Shown: positions 17,459 through 25,641, numbered from the stretch's first letter. The stretch: DNA of 64,000 nt from Candidatus Gastranaerophilales bacterium HUM_1 (GCA_002103105.1 DAAY01000007.1:62001-126000), one strand, 5' to 3'. Numbers and translations: made by a program. Notes: a model not told the origin generated them from the letters alone.

Positions 17459-17783
17459 TTTCTTTTTCCTTTCATTTTTAGTTATTAACACTCGGCATAT
17501 AATGCCGATAAATAAATTACAAATACGGATTTATCCTTAATTTCCTCTCCTTGGGGTGAGTTTCACTTAATCTAATTAATCCCTATCACCTGCCCCAAAC
17601 CTCTCACAAAACAATTCACTGGATTGTTTTGCTCGGCAGAGTCATTGGAGAGGAGACTAATTGTTACTTCCCGAGGAGGAAGTATAGTTTCACTTGTTAG
17701 GATTTACCCCTCATCCTAACCTTCCCCCCAAGGGGAAGGAACACCTTTACTCCATCAACGAGAGGGAATTAATTGATCCTTCC
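17459..17783. repeat. Repeat island 5, between the gp10-like and coat genes
   Basis: Contains R4 (17594-17655; AAAACAAT/ATTGTTTT hairpin and CTCGGCAGAGTC), a second copy of the module seen at 4178-4236. It also has CCCCTCATCCTAACC plus the aggggaaggaacac block (about 17706-17742). No gene is seen. Confidence 0.82.
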
Positions 17784-19304
17784 TTATTCATCTCTATATA
17801 TTTCACGGAATTGAAGCCCAATAATGGCACAGTTATCATCCTGTTTTGCCCCTTCTACACACAGTTGGATTGAATAACAACTTCCAAATATTTCGGCTTT
17901 TTCTAAAACCTCTGAACCAATTGACCAAATTGGAATAGAGTCATTTTCATTTCCCCAACAGTTATCTGGAGTAGTTGAAGATGTTTCATCACCCCAAACA
18001 AGCTGATTAAAATGAAGAGAAGCAATACATTCCAAATTATCAGAATACTGACCATCATAATCCTTATATACAGAAAAATTAAAATTGTTATCATGTAAAT
18101 CATCCAAGACAAAATAAAATTCATCTATAATTTTTCGATGATGAACATTTCCCAACGACAAAAACGGTGATTTCCATATAAAATCAATTGGCCTACCGTC
18201 AAAAGTTGTCCCAAAATCTTCTTTATAAATTCTGCCATCTTTATCAGCAGTTAGAATACTAGAATTAAACAAGCAAGCAGTCAGAATATTTTGTGGCAAA
18301 ATTCGTTTGAACCAAGCGTGATTGACATAATCATTTATCAAAATAGTGTGAAAATATTCATCCCCTAAATATGGACAGAAAAACCAAGTTTGATTTTTTG
18401 ACTGGTAATGCAAAGCCAATGAATTTTTTATCCTTGAGAAATCCAATTTTGAAAGTTCATCTTTTATATTCAAAGAGATTTCAGAACCCAAACGAATTTG
18501 GTTTAATTCCCCAACTTGTTCTAATGCAAAAATTCCATTACTTAAAAAATATTGTTTATTATCTACATTTATAATTGAATTAGGAGCATAAGTACCCTTA
18601 TCTGCAAAAGGAACAACTTCAAAAGTTGAAGGATCTGAACCTGCTAATAAATAAACCCGCTCTTTTTTATAAATTGCAAGATAATCTTTATAGTTTTTCA
18701 TTCCAACAATATTTGAGGTATCAGTGAAAAAATCACTGATATAACCAGCATCCTTTGCAGTTGTAAAATCGTTGTATGTTCCCAATGCAGAATAATAAAT
18801 AGTAGATTCTTTAGCACACCAAACACGCCCTCGATAAATACAAATATTATCTGGGTAAAAGAGTTTACCTCCTTTATCTTTCAAATTACAATCTACAATA
18901 TCAAAGTTCTCATTATTTTTAATATAAAACATTGAATCAGATTCAGTCGCAATAATTATTCCTCGCAAAAAATTTGCAAACTTAATCTTTCTACCCACAA
19001 GAGTTTTCTCGAGCAATTTTAAACTTGAAGTTGAATTTTGATATACATAAATTTTTCCTGAATCAGTAATAATCACCAACTTGTATAAATCGTCTGATTC
19101 AATTTCGTTCATTGCAATTATTGGTTCAGGAGTCGGCAATTCTAAAAACAAAGTATTCCCAGCCTGCTTTATAATCCCTTTATTATTATAAATTTCCACA
19201 TTCTTGGAATCTGCCCAATATATCACTTTAGGATTTGCCCCCAGCTCAGTTTTTGTAGAAGCCTGATTTATTCCTCCCGACAAATCAAAATAATTTATAT
19301 CCAT
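17784..19304 (-). CDS. P22 gp10-like tail stabilisation / beta-propeller virion protein
   Basis: 506 residues. It opens with YFDLSGGINQASTKTELG and WADSKNVEIYNNKGIIKQAG, a motif pair frequent in podoviral stabilisation (gp10-like) proteins. Strand-rich repeats follow, with hydrophobic-Asp-Gly turns (IIAMNEIESDDLYKLVIITDSGKIYVYQ, YRGRVWCAKESTIYYSA) as in a propeller. It would sit under the portal as part of the tail machine. It is followed after 479 bases of repeats and spacer by the coat gene, and preceded 6 bases away by the amidase. Start: ATG with a modest AAGGCTAAGA site. Confidence 0.75.
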   Translation of the reverse strand: MDINYFDLSGGINQASTKTELGANPKVIYWADSKNVEIYNNKGIIKQAGNTLFLELPTPEPIIAMNEIESDDLYKLVIITDSGKIYVYQNSTSSLKLLEKTLVGRKIKFANFLRGIIIATESDSMFYIKNNENFDIVDCNLKDKGGKLFYPDNICIYRGRVWCAKESTIYYSALGTYNDFTTAKDAGYISDFFTDTSNIVGMKNYKDYLAIYKKERVYLLAGSDPSTFEVVPFADKGTYAPNSIINVDNKQYFLSNGIFALEQVGELNQIRLGSEISLNIKDELSKLDFSRIKNSLALHYQSKNQTWFFCPYLGDEYFHTILINDYVNHAWFKRILPQNILTACLFNSSILTADKDGRIYKEDFGTTFDGRPIDFIWKSPFLSLGNVHHRKIIDEFYFVLDDLHDNNFNFSVYKDYDGQYSDNLECIASLHFNQLVWGDETSSTTPDNCWGNENDSIPIWSIGSEVLEKAEIFGSCYSIQLCVEGAKQDDNCAIIGLQFREIYRDE

Positions 19305-19310
19305 AAAATC

Positions 19311-19811
19311 TTAGCCTTTCAAATGTTTTTCTTTATACCAACGAATTTTAGAGCGAATAAAACTTCCAACATCTTCTTTCGCAACCCAAGAATAAGGAGG
19401 AAGATAAATTATATCGAATTTCCCAGCACTCGTTGTTTTGGGATGTCGTTTGCCAAATTCATAATGTGTCATAACAGTTTCTTGATTTATTTCAAGAGAA
19501 TATTTAGATGCCAGTCTAGAACAAAATTCCATACAAGATTCAAACTGAATTGGAGTTATAGGGTATTCCCCAGCATTTCCCCTAGACTTAAAACCATACA
19601 TTGAACAAAATGCAACCCCTATTGAACCAGTGTTTCCTCCCCCTGTATGTTGGGCATATTTCCCATCTGTACAATCATTATTATCTTCTGGCTTAAATAT
19701 TCCATCATAAATCCGTCCATCTTTATCAACCAAATAATGATAATATTGCTTTTCAAACCGTGACGGATAATACCTTCCAGCAGTCCAATGCAAAATAATT
19801 CTTTTAATCAT
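19311..19811 (-). CDS. N-acetylmuramoyl-L-alanine amidase (endolysin, Amidase_2/PGRP-like)
   Basis: It cleaves the amide bond between MurNAc and L-Ala in peptidoglycan. The start used is ATG at 19811 (MIKRIILHWTAG), which overlaps the stop of the upstream HTH gene by an ATGA, indicating coupled translation. 166 residues. Zinc ligands are visible in ILHWTAG (first His), VMTHYEF (His) and a later Lys/Asp region near the HPKTTSAGKFDI segment. YYHYLVDKDGRIYDG and AQHTGGGNTGSIGVAF are standard Amidase_2 features. No signal peptide, so export would need a holin. Confidence 0.9.
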   Translation of the reverse strand: MIKRIILHWTAGRYYPSRFEKQYYHYLVDKDGRIYDGIFKPEDNNDCTDGKYAQHTGGGNTGSIGVAFCSMYGFKSRGNAGEYPITPIQFESCMEFCSRLASKYSLEINQETVMTHYEFGKRHPKTTSAGKFDIIYLPPYSWVAKEDVGSFIRSKIRWYKEKHLKG

Positions 19812-20029
19812 AAAAATAACCTTTCTTTCCTCATCCAAGCTGGATTTTTGTGCATATAGACTACAACTGCATTAACTCTATTTCTTGCACGAAGTTTTAT
19901 AATAATTGAAGAAATATGAGCTTGCACCGTTCGGACCGAAATTCCTAACTGAACCCCAATTTCCTTATCAATAAAACCACGAGCCATCAGAGTTAATATT
20001 TTATGTTCCATCGGTGATAGTAGCTTCAT
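19808..20029 (-). CDS. LuxR/GerE-type helix-turn-helix protein in the phage cassette
   Basis: 73 residues from the ATG of MKLLSPMEHKILTLMARGFI, preceded by AGAGGAAAG. LSPMEHKILTLMARGFIDKEIGVQLGISVRTVQAHISSII is a textbook GerE domain (turn at SVRTVQAH). It consists almost only of the DNA-binding domain, with no receiver. It overlaps the amidase start by 4 bases. It could regulate the late genes that follow it, being second in the transcript. Small stand-alone LuxR-type regulators are unusual in podoviral late operons. Confidence 0.85.
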   Translation of the reverse strand: MKLLSPMEHKILTLMARGFIDKEIGVQLGISVRTVQAHISSIIIKLRARNRVNAVVVYMHKNPAWMRKERLFL

Positions 20030-20185
20030 CAAACTTTCCTCTATCTCTGAAATAAACCTAATCTTAAAGGAATTTAGGTACAAAATTTTTAATAATATTT
20101 CCGCTTCATTTTTTAAAGAAAAAGAGGGGCAAGAAAGGAGTGACTGAATCTTACACGCCCCTCTACGGATAGCAATTTATTGGAG

Positions 20186-20557
20186 TTAAAGAATAGATTG
20201 ATATTTTTCAAGACCGATTTTCAAACTTGACAAATTTGAATAACACCGTTTTTTAACGCCATATTCGTTGTAGTTTAAATAAAAAGTTCCACCTCGCCTT
20301 TTTGAATAATCATAATATTTTCGTTCATACAGAACTTTTGATTTCAATTTTTGAAAATATTTTCTTGCAACATCATTTACGTATCGAACAGTAGAGACAT
20401 TTTGTTCTCCATCAACTCTCGTAAGCTGCAAGACCGTATGCTGACAATTTGGACATCTTGATAAATAATCCATTTCGCACACGACAAAGTTTTCCGCAGG
20501 AGATAACACAAAACTTCTCGTCTTATGTAATCCTCCGCAGCAGTGAATATATCCCAT
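20186..20557 (-). CDS. Hypothetical protein with Cys-rich zinc-binding segment
   Basis: 123 residues. The N-terminal half has IHCCGG, then CEMDYLSRCPNCQHTVLQLTRVD, where CEM..CPNC could bind zinc. The C-terminal half is basic and Tyr-rich (YYDYSKRRGGTFYLNYNEYG), suggesting nucleic-acid binding. It is the first gene of the minus-strand phage transcript, behind a 115-base structured leader. The start ATG lies behind GGAAGAG. I do not recognise the family. By position it may be a late regulator. Confidence 0.7.
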   Translation of the reverse strand: MGYIHCCGGLHKTRSFVLSPAENFVVCEMDYLSRCPNCQHTVLQLTRVDGEQNVSTVRYVNDVARKYFQKLKSKVLYERKYYDYSKRRGGTFYLNYNEYGVKKRCYSNLSSLKIGLEKYQSIL

Positions 20558-20956
20558 AACAATACACTCTTCCTATGCCTTGAGAGAACATCGGCAAACA
20601 GCTTTACCATCAAAAAGCCTAAACACTTTTAAGAGTTTTTATTTCTCTCGGGTGTGAGCCTTAACCGATTACTCACCTAATATACCAGTTTTTTCAAAAA
20701 AAAGAAACCTAGTACTTTTACGTAAGTAAAAATACGACTAGACACTTGGGTTATATGGGTACTTGACATCCTTGGGGGATAAAGGTTTTCGAGGGGTAAA
20801 AATTTTCATAAGATTTAAAATCTTTATATAATTTTTATCTTAGACATAAAAATTTTAGGTTGAAAATTTTTCCAAAGCATGGATTTTGGGGAATAAATTA
20901 TTTTATGCCGAATTCATAAATCCAACCTACATGGTTAAAATCTATAAGTCTATTAT
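20558..20956. promoter_or_regulatory. Promoter, structured leader and palindromes at the head of the phage cassette
   Basis: No gene is visible in these 399 bases. On the minus strand, TGG-TATATT (20687 down to 20679) is an extended -10. The leader of about 115 bases that follows can fold: AAACTCTT/AAGTGTTT is nearly palindromic, and GAGAGAA can pair with TTCTCTC further on. Beyond the promoter, CTAGTACTTTTACG... at about 20708-20742 carries an outer CTAGT/ACTAG inverted repeat and inner TTTTAC/GTAAGTAAAA, as expected of an operator. The rest is AT-rich, without clear signal. Confidence 0.5.
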
Positions 20957-21484
20957 TTACTTCATTATTCTTCTAGTCATTATAATTTTTCCATCTGGAT
21001 TGTAGCAATTTTCACCCTTCCAATGGGCAATTAGATTTCCAGAATTATTAAAAATAAATGTTTCAAATTCTGAAACTCTAAAAGTCATGTTAACTAAATT
21101 TCCCATTGTATCATATTTGTAAGATTTATAAGGATAAACTAAAGAGGTTCTTTCCTCTGTGTGAGTTAGAATGCCATTTTTTCCGTAATACAAAACCGTC
21201 AAAGGATTATCTTTGTACACAACTCCATAACTTCCATCAGAAAAATACGCCAAAGTTCTATCTTTTAAATCAGTAAAACCTTTCAACATATTTTGAATAT
21301 TTTCATCTCTATTGCAATCAAGATATTTGTTCCTCAAAACCCCAACATTTACAGGCTTTGGTTTATCTTGAAGAATAATATCTTGAGCTTCTGATGCCGT
21401 ATATTCAACACCGCCAGTTATCATTTCTGACATAACTGCTGATGGGAATAATAAAAGTAATAGTAAAATTATTATCTTTTTCAT
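20957..21484 (-). CDS. Exported hypothetical protein
   Basis: 175 residues with a clear Sec signal peptide (MKKIIILLLLLLFPSAVMSE, cleavage after about residue 19). The mature part has Tyr/Gly strand repeats: YFSDGSYGVVYKDN, YYGKNGILTHTEE, YKYDTMGNLVNMTFRVSE, FIFNNSGNLIAHW, resembling toxin-antitoxin-immunity-like or MORN-like beta hairpins that end with a G-N-L/I turn. Two Cys are near NCYNPDG. Probably periplasmic. TATATT 7 bases upstream of the ATG on the minus strand suggests a short or absent leader. It is divergent from the next gene. Confidence 0.75.
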   Translation of the reverse strand: MKKIIILLLLLLFPSAVMSEMITGGVEYTASEAQDIILQDKPKPVNVGVLRNKYLDCNRDENIQNMLKGFTDLKDRTLAYFSDGSYGVVYKDNPLTVLYYGKNGILTHTEERTSLVYPYKSYKYDTMGNLVNMTFRVSEFETFIFNNSGNLIAHWKGENCYNPDGKIIMTRRIMK

Positions 21485-21548
21485 ACAAATAAATATAATA
21501 AAATTTATACAAAAACCAACTTTTACTATTTTAAAATCTAAAAAAATT

Positions 21549-21557
21549 TGTTATAAT
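21549..21557 (+). promoter_or_regulatory. Extended -10 promoter of the BamE-like gene
   Basis: TGT-TATAAT lies 36 bases before the ATG at 21594; no good -35 is visible. A ribosome site AAAGGGG precedes the start. Confidence 0.6.
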
Positions 21558-21593
21558 TAAGAAAAATGAGTAATTGGATTAAAGGGGAATATT

Positions 21594-22088
21594 ATGAAAA
21601 AGATATTAGCTTCATTATTAGTTTTAAGTGTTGCACTTCCTGCTTTTGCTATCAATGAACAAAAATTGAGCCGTAAATGCAGAAAACATCCAGAAAGATG
21701 TCAAGTCCAAATGACAACACCTGTTAGAGAACAACAAATGACATTAGGGGTTGTTCAACGCAATGTGAAAATTGGAACTTCTCAAGCTGAAGTCGCTGAA
21801 ATTTTAGGTTCTCCAAATATTGTTACCCAAGATGCAGATGGACTAGAAACTTGGGTTTACGACAAAGTTTCTTCAATTACTGCATACAACAACTCTGGCT
21901 TTGGTATTGGAGTTGGCGGACTGGGCGGAGGCTACGGTTCTGGAGGTTTTGGCGGAGGTCTTGCCAATGTTGGATACAACAAAAACGGAGGAGTTGCACA
22001 ATCTGTGCAAAAAACTTTAACCGTTGTCTTGAAATTTGACGAATCTGGTAAAGTTTCAAAAGTTTCATACCATATGAGTACATTCTAG
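21594..22088 (+). CDS. Exported BamE/SmpA-like protein
   Basis: 164 residues with a signal peptide (MKKILASLLVLSVALPAFA). After a Cys/Lys-rich linker, the segment VKIGTSQAEVAEILGSPNIVTQ and LETWVYDK is the SmpA/OmlA (BamE-like) fold signature: G-x-x-x-x-E-V-x-x-x-L-G-x-P and a W-x-Y-D. A Gly-rich insertion (about residues 101-125) interrupts the domain before the final strands TLTVVLKFDESGKVSKVSY. No lipobox Cys at the signal cleavage site, so it is likely soluble periplasmic. It begins a plus-strand run with the next three genes. Confidence 0.82.
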   Translation: MKKILASLLVLSVALPAFAINEQKLSRKCRKHPERCQVQMTTPVREQQMTLGVVQRNVKIGTSQAEVAEILGSPNIVTQDADGLETWVYDKVSSITAYNNSGFGIGVGGLGGGYGSGGFGGGLANVGYNKNGGVAQSVQKTLTVVLKFDESGKVSKVSYHMSTF

Positions 22089-22099
22089 GAGAAAAATAA

Positions 22100-22624
22100 A
22101 TGATGAAGAAAATATTATTAATTCTTTTTGTTTTATGCTTGGCTCTACCTGTATGTGCAAAAAAAAGAGAAGCAGAACAAATTATAACTCCAATGACTCA
22201 ATTGGAAAAACGTCAATTCCAAACAAGAACATATGATTCTAGTGACAAACCTCTTATTATGAAAGCAATGCTAAATGTATTACAAGATGAAGGTTTTATT
22301 GTTTATAATGCCAATCCTTTATTAGGATTTATATACGGGGTAAAAGATTTTGATACATCTGACCCTAATATTGATATAACAAAGGAATTCGGGTTATCTA
22401 AATCTAGATTGAATTGGAATGGAGTTAAAGTTGCAACAATAGAAACAACAGCAAACGTTACAGAATACGGAAAAAGCATAAAAGTTAGAGTAAATTTTAA
22501 ACGTAAATTGTTGAATATATATGGCAACGCACAATTCATTGATGACGTAAACGACGAAAATTATTACCAAGACTTTTTCTCTAAAGTAGATAAAGCAATA
22601 TTCTTACAAAAGCAGAAAATATGA
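22100..22624 (+). CDS. Exported hypothetical protein, paralog of the next gene
   Basis: 174 residues with a signal peptide (MMKKILLILFVLCLALPVCAKK). The mature part starts with QLEKRQFQTRTYDSSDKPLIMKAMLNVLQDEGF, then LLGFIYGVKDFD, and ends in a strand-helix (FSKVDKAIFL). The next gene has the same plan, so these are tandem duplicates. AGGAG is 8 bases upstream. The stop overlaps the next start by 4 bases. Function unknown; the envelope location is inferred. Confidence 0.78.
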   Translation: MMKKILLILFVLCLALPVCAKKREAEQIITPMTQLEKRQFQTRTYDSSDKPLIMKAMLNVLQDEGFIVYNANPLLGFIYGVKDFDTSDPNIDITKEFGLSKSRLNWNGVKVATIETTANVTEYGKSIKVRVNFKRKLLNIYGNAQFIDDVNDENYYQDFFSKVDKAIFLQKQKI

Positions 22625-23226
22625 TAAAGAAACTTTTTACAACTTCATTAGCTATTTTAATTCTTTTTGCAACAAGTAATTGTGCAATAGCAAAAAGAAC
22701 TAAAAAAATGAGCCAACTTGAACTTCGAGAAATGCAAACCCGAATTTTTGACACTCCAGATACAACAAGAGTGATGAAATCTGCGATAAACACACTACAA
22801 GATAGTGGGTTTGTAATTCAAGAAATAGACACCGATTTAGGGTTTATCAGAGCTCAAAAAACATTCAAAAAACACCACATTGACAAAAAACGTGTTGCAG
22901 GATGGTCTATGATGCTAGCAGTAATGACAGCTACGACAATTTTATCTTACGGAACAAATGTTGGTTCAATGTATGATCCATCTATGCGAATCTCCAATGA
23001 AATGCGAGATAAAACAGCCGTCGTTGATACTAACGTTAATATCGAAAAATTTGGACAAAATAAGACAAAGGTAAGATTTGTATTGGTAGAAAAAATATTA
23101 CAAAATGCCGACGGCTATTCATTTGTAAAATCTGCTCCAACAAATGTTATTAGACTTTATAAACCCAATGTTTATCAAGAATTCTTTGCCCAGTTAGATA
23201 AAAGTATTTTTTATGAAGGAATATAA
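22621..23226 (+). CDS. Exported hypothetical protein, paralog of the previous gene
   Basis: 201 residues. The N-terminus is a signal peptide (MIKKLFTTSLAILILFATSNCAIAKRTKK), with a Cys at the end of the hydrophobic core that could be a lipoprotein site. The body starts MSQLELREMQTRIFDTPDTTRVMKSAINTLQDSGFVIQE and DLGFIRAQKTF, matching the upstream gene position by position (Q-L-E, Q-T-R, M-K, L-Q-D-x-G-F, L-G-F-I). A second hydrophobic patch (about residues 90-112) is unique to this copy. Translation is coupled to the previous gene. Confidence 0.78.
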   Translation: MIKKLFTTSLAILILFATSNCAIAKRTKKMSQLELREMQTRIFDTPDTTRVMKSAINTLQDSGFVIQEIDTDLGFIRAQKTFKKHHIDKKRVAGWSMMLAVMTATTILSYGTNVGSMYDPSMRISNEMRDKTAVVDTNVNIEKFGQNKTKVRFVLVEKILQNADGYSFVKSAPTNVIRLYKPNVYQEFFAQLDKSIFYEGI

Positions 23227-23229
23227 AAC

Positions 23230-23910
23230 ATGCAATATGTCGCTATTAAAAAAGAGATAAAAAATAACGAAGAAATTTTTGTTGTAAATGCAATACCATT
23301 AAAAAACAAAAACAAATCAATTGTGCAAAAAATTCCACACCCACTAGGTTCAGATGGAATGGAATTCAAAACACTAGAAGAAGCAAAAGATGCCATAACA
23401 CGAGCAGGTTTTTCATATATTCTACCAGACGGTAAAAAAGAGACAAAAATACCGCAAAAAATAAACAAAATAACATATACAGAAAATAATTATGAAGAAA
23501 TTATTTATAATGCAATTAAAGAAAAAACTAATTCTGCAAACTCAAATGTATGTGCTTCAGCAATCCTTGCCATATCTGAATTTCCTAAAGATGAAACATT
23601 TGAAATTCTTTTCTCTAAATTCGGAGAAGATAACGATTTAGTCCGTAAAAACGCAATCTCTGGAGTTTGTAGATATGGAAAAATCCTGCAACCTAAAATT
23701 ATTAAAACTCTAGAATCACAAAGTTGGATTGCAAAAAATTCTGCAATATCTTGTATCTCAAACTTGGCAACAAATGCAGATATTGAACTCGAAAAATTCA
23801 TTGTTCCACTAATTAATGCAACAAACGATTCTAACCCAATTGTTCAAACAAATGCCCTACAAGCATTGGCTATTGTGTACCAAAATTACAAGAAAAATCA
23901 AAAAATCTAA
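23230..23910 (+). CDS. HEAT-like repeat protein
   Basis: 226 residues, no signal peptide. The first 75 residues are a non-repeat domain (basic, strand-like, with HPLGSDGMEFKTLEEAKDAITRAGF). From about residue 95 come alpha-helical repeats of HEAT type (VCASAILAISEFPKDETFEILFSKF, DLVRKNAISGVCRYGKI, WIAKNSAISCISNLAT, PIVQTNALQALAIVYQ). Such proteins act as protein-interaction scaffolds. It is 3 bases after the previous stop, with a GAAGGAATATAAAAC ribosome site, so it belongs to the same run. Its end overlaps the convergent small gene by 4 bases. Confidence 0.8.
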   Translation: MQYVAIKKEIKNNEEIFVVNAIPLKNKNKSIVQKIPHPLGSDGMEFKTLEEAKDAITRAGFSYILPDGKKETKIPQKINKITYTENNYEEIIYNAIKEKTNSANSNVCASAILAISEFPKDETFEILFSKFGEDNDLVRKNAISGVCRYGKILQPKIIKTLESQSWIAKNSAISCISNLATNADIELEKFIVPLINATNDSNPIVQTNALQALAIVYQNYKKNQKI

Positions 23911-24086
23911 CAGCTGCCTTTTCTCATCAAATCAGACAATCTAAGTTCTTTTGGGGTATGGTTAACTCTTGATTTTTTTCTCTCAACTGGAGTTTCTTCT
24001 GCCCTAAAGTCAGCTAATCCAATTTTTGTACTATTATTTTCTTTAAGCATAAATATTTCTTGAAAAAAAGATATAATATTTTCCAT
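23907..24086 (-). CDS. Small hypothetical protein, 59 residues
   Basis: The ATG giving MENIISFFQEIFM is preceded by AGGAGAAATTGTT and is the best start; a longer frame lacks a ribosome site. The middle is polar (KENNSTKIGLADFRAEETPVERKKSR), and the end LRLSDLMRKGSC is basic. It overlaps the HEAT gene tail by 4 bases, convergent. No family recognised. Confidence 0.55.
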   Translation of the reverse strand: MENIISFFQEIFMLKENNSTKIGLADFRAEETPVERKKSRVNHTPKELRLSDLMRKGSC

Positions 24087-24214
24087 AACAATTTCTCCTA
24101 AAACCATTATAGCCCAAGTTTTGGCTCTTATATCATACATTTAAACGATTTTGAAGTAAAAAATCATTATGCTTTGTGTTATATTTGTTGTACAGGGTGA
24201 TTGAGGAATATAAT

Positions 24215-24925
24215 TTGAATAATAGTTATTATGAAACTTTAGATGAAAATTTTAAACAGGCGTTGAATTTATGCGAAAATAATTATTCGCATTCTGAACT
24301 TTTAGAATTTTTGCAATCTGGAAACATTGTTCAGAAACAGCTTTCAGCGTTAAAACTTGAAACTATTAATTCTCAAAAAGAAGCCCAAATACTTGTATCA
24401 AATTTAGTTGGACAAGATGGAAAAATAAGAGAAGCAGTATCTTTAAGATTAAACGAATTTATGTCTAATCCTAAAACACTGGAATATTTTGAAACCCCTG
24501 AAAATTATCAAATATTTTTAGCTGCGATTATTGATATAAATGGAAATATTTGTAGAAACGTAATTGGAGCAATTTCTCACCTCAAAGATAATGCAAATTT
24601 TTGTAACCAATTTTGCCAAGAGCTAGTAATATTAACAAAAGATTTACTAGGCAAAATTGAAAAAGACGACTTTTTTGAAGGGAAATATAAAGTTAATAAA
24701 GAAGTATTTAAGCTTTATTGGTGTTTAGAAACAATTTATGTTTTCTGGGACAAAATAAAATTTGAAGATTTAAAAGAAATAATATTACGGACAAAAGATA
24801 TTCAAGAATATACAATAAGAGAAAAGGCTGCAAAAATTTTAACCAGAAACTTCTCTGACCCAGAATTATTAAAAGCTAAAGAAGCCCTAAAAAACGACTC
24901 TAATTATTATGTTAGAAGATTTTAG
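24215..24925 (+). CDS. HEAT-like repeat protein, second copy type
   Basis: 236 residues. The start proposed is the TTG at 24215 with GAGG 8 bases before; the frame opens 13 codons earlier without a ribosome site. It carries helical repeats such as VQKQLSALKLETINSQKEAQILVSNL and GKIREAVSLRLNEFMSNPKTLEYF, and ends with YTIREKAAKILTRNFSDPELLKAKEALKNDSNYYVRRF, characteristic of HEAT/PBS-lyase repeats. No catalytic residues seen. It probably works as a binding scaffold. It is unrelated in sequence to the earlier HEAT gene apart from the repeat type. Confidence 0.72.
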   Translation: MNNSYYETLDENFKQALNLCENNYSHSELLEFLQSGNIVQKQLSALKLETINSQKEAQILVSNLVGQDGKIREAVSLRLNEFMSNPKTLEYFETPENYQIFLAAIIDINGNICRNVIGAISHLKDNANFCNQFCQELVILTKDLLGKIEKDDFFEGKYKVNKEVFKLYWCLETIYVFWDKIKFEDLKEIILRTKDIQEYTIREKAAKILTRNFSDPELLKAKEALKNDSNYYVRRF

Positions 24926-25641
24926 ATTGGAATTATTTAGATAGTTATAAGGAAAGAGAGACTTCGCTTCGCTCCGTATGACACATGCGAGGGAATATTA
25001 ACTTCACAAATCTTGTCATTGCGAGCGTAGGCGAAGCAATCCAGCGGATTTAAAATCTTAATTCGTCATTCTGAGGGGTGCGCAAATCGATTTTTTATAA
25101 ATCTATACAAATTTACCCGAAGAATCTCTTACTACAAATGATTATATCAACCCCTCTCCCCATCCCTCTCCCTTGGAGAGGGGAATTGCTGTACTAGTTC
25201 AGATTCTCCCCTCATCCTAGCCTTCCCCCCAAGGGGAAGGAACATACATTTTTACTTGAGAGACTTCGCTTCGCTCAAGTATGACGGGATTAGAGAGACC
25301 TTCCGCCTCTCTTAGGAACTTTACTGAACCGACGAGTCGAGTGAAACTACGTGCCGTATGACTAATTAATATTTTACTTCCTCCCCTTGGGGACACTAAC
25401 TAAACAACAGCATATTCCCTCTCCTTGAGGAGAGGGCTAGGGTGAGGTGGTAAACTAAACGAAAAATTTAATTTTGTGAAACTGCGTGCCGTATGGCTGA
25501 GGAGTGAGGTGAGGGGTCTTTAGCACTCACATAGTTCTTCATTCCTCTCCGAGGGAGAGGTTAGGAGAGGGGTTGATTTTGGATAGCAAAAAAAAATCTG
25601 GATGAGTTGCATTACATCCAGAGATAACATAAATTGGGAAT
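24926..25641. repeat. Repeat island 6
   Basis: This 716-base gap holds R5 (24961-24983), R6 (24978-25078; TCATTGCGAGCG, GTCATTCTGAGG), R2 (25113-25190), the CCCCTCATCCTAGCC plus aggggaaggaacat block (about 25208-25245), another R5 (25258-25287), partial R3 (25323-25362 and 25475-25520) and CCTCTCC blocks. The order R5-R6-R2-block-R5 repeats that of island 4. It separates the convergent HEAT gene and MFS gene. No gene. Confidence 0.85.

Noticed and set aside
20895..20935. Degenerate REP (GCCGAATTCATAAATCC then CAACCTACAT)
   Set aside because: Only the tail CCTACAT resembles the REP family; the stem is not palindromic.
20700..20956. Possible phage attachment core by the edge of the cassette
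   Set aside because: I found no matching direct repeat near 8790-8870, so no att pair can be defended.
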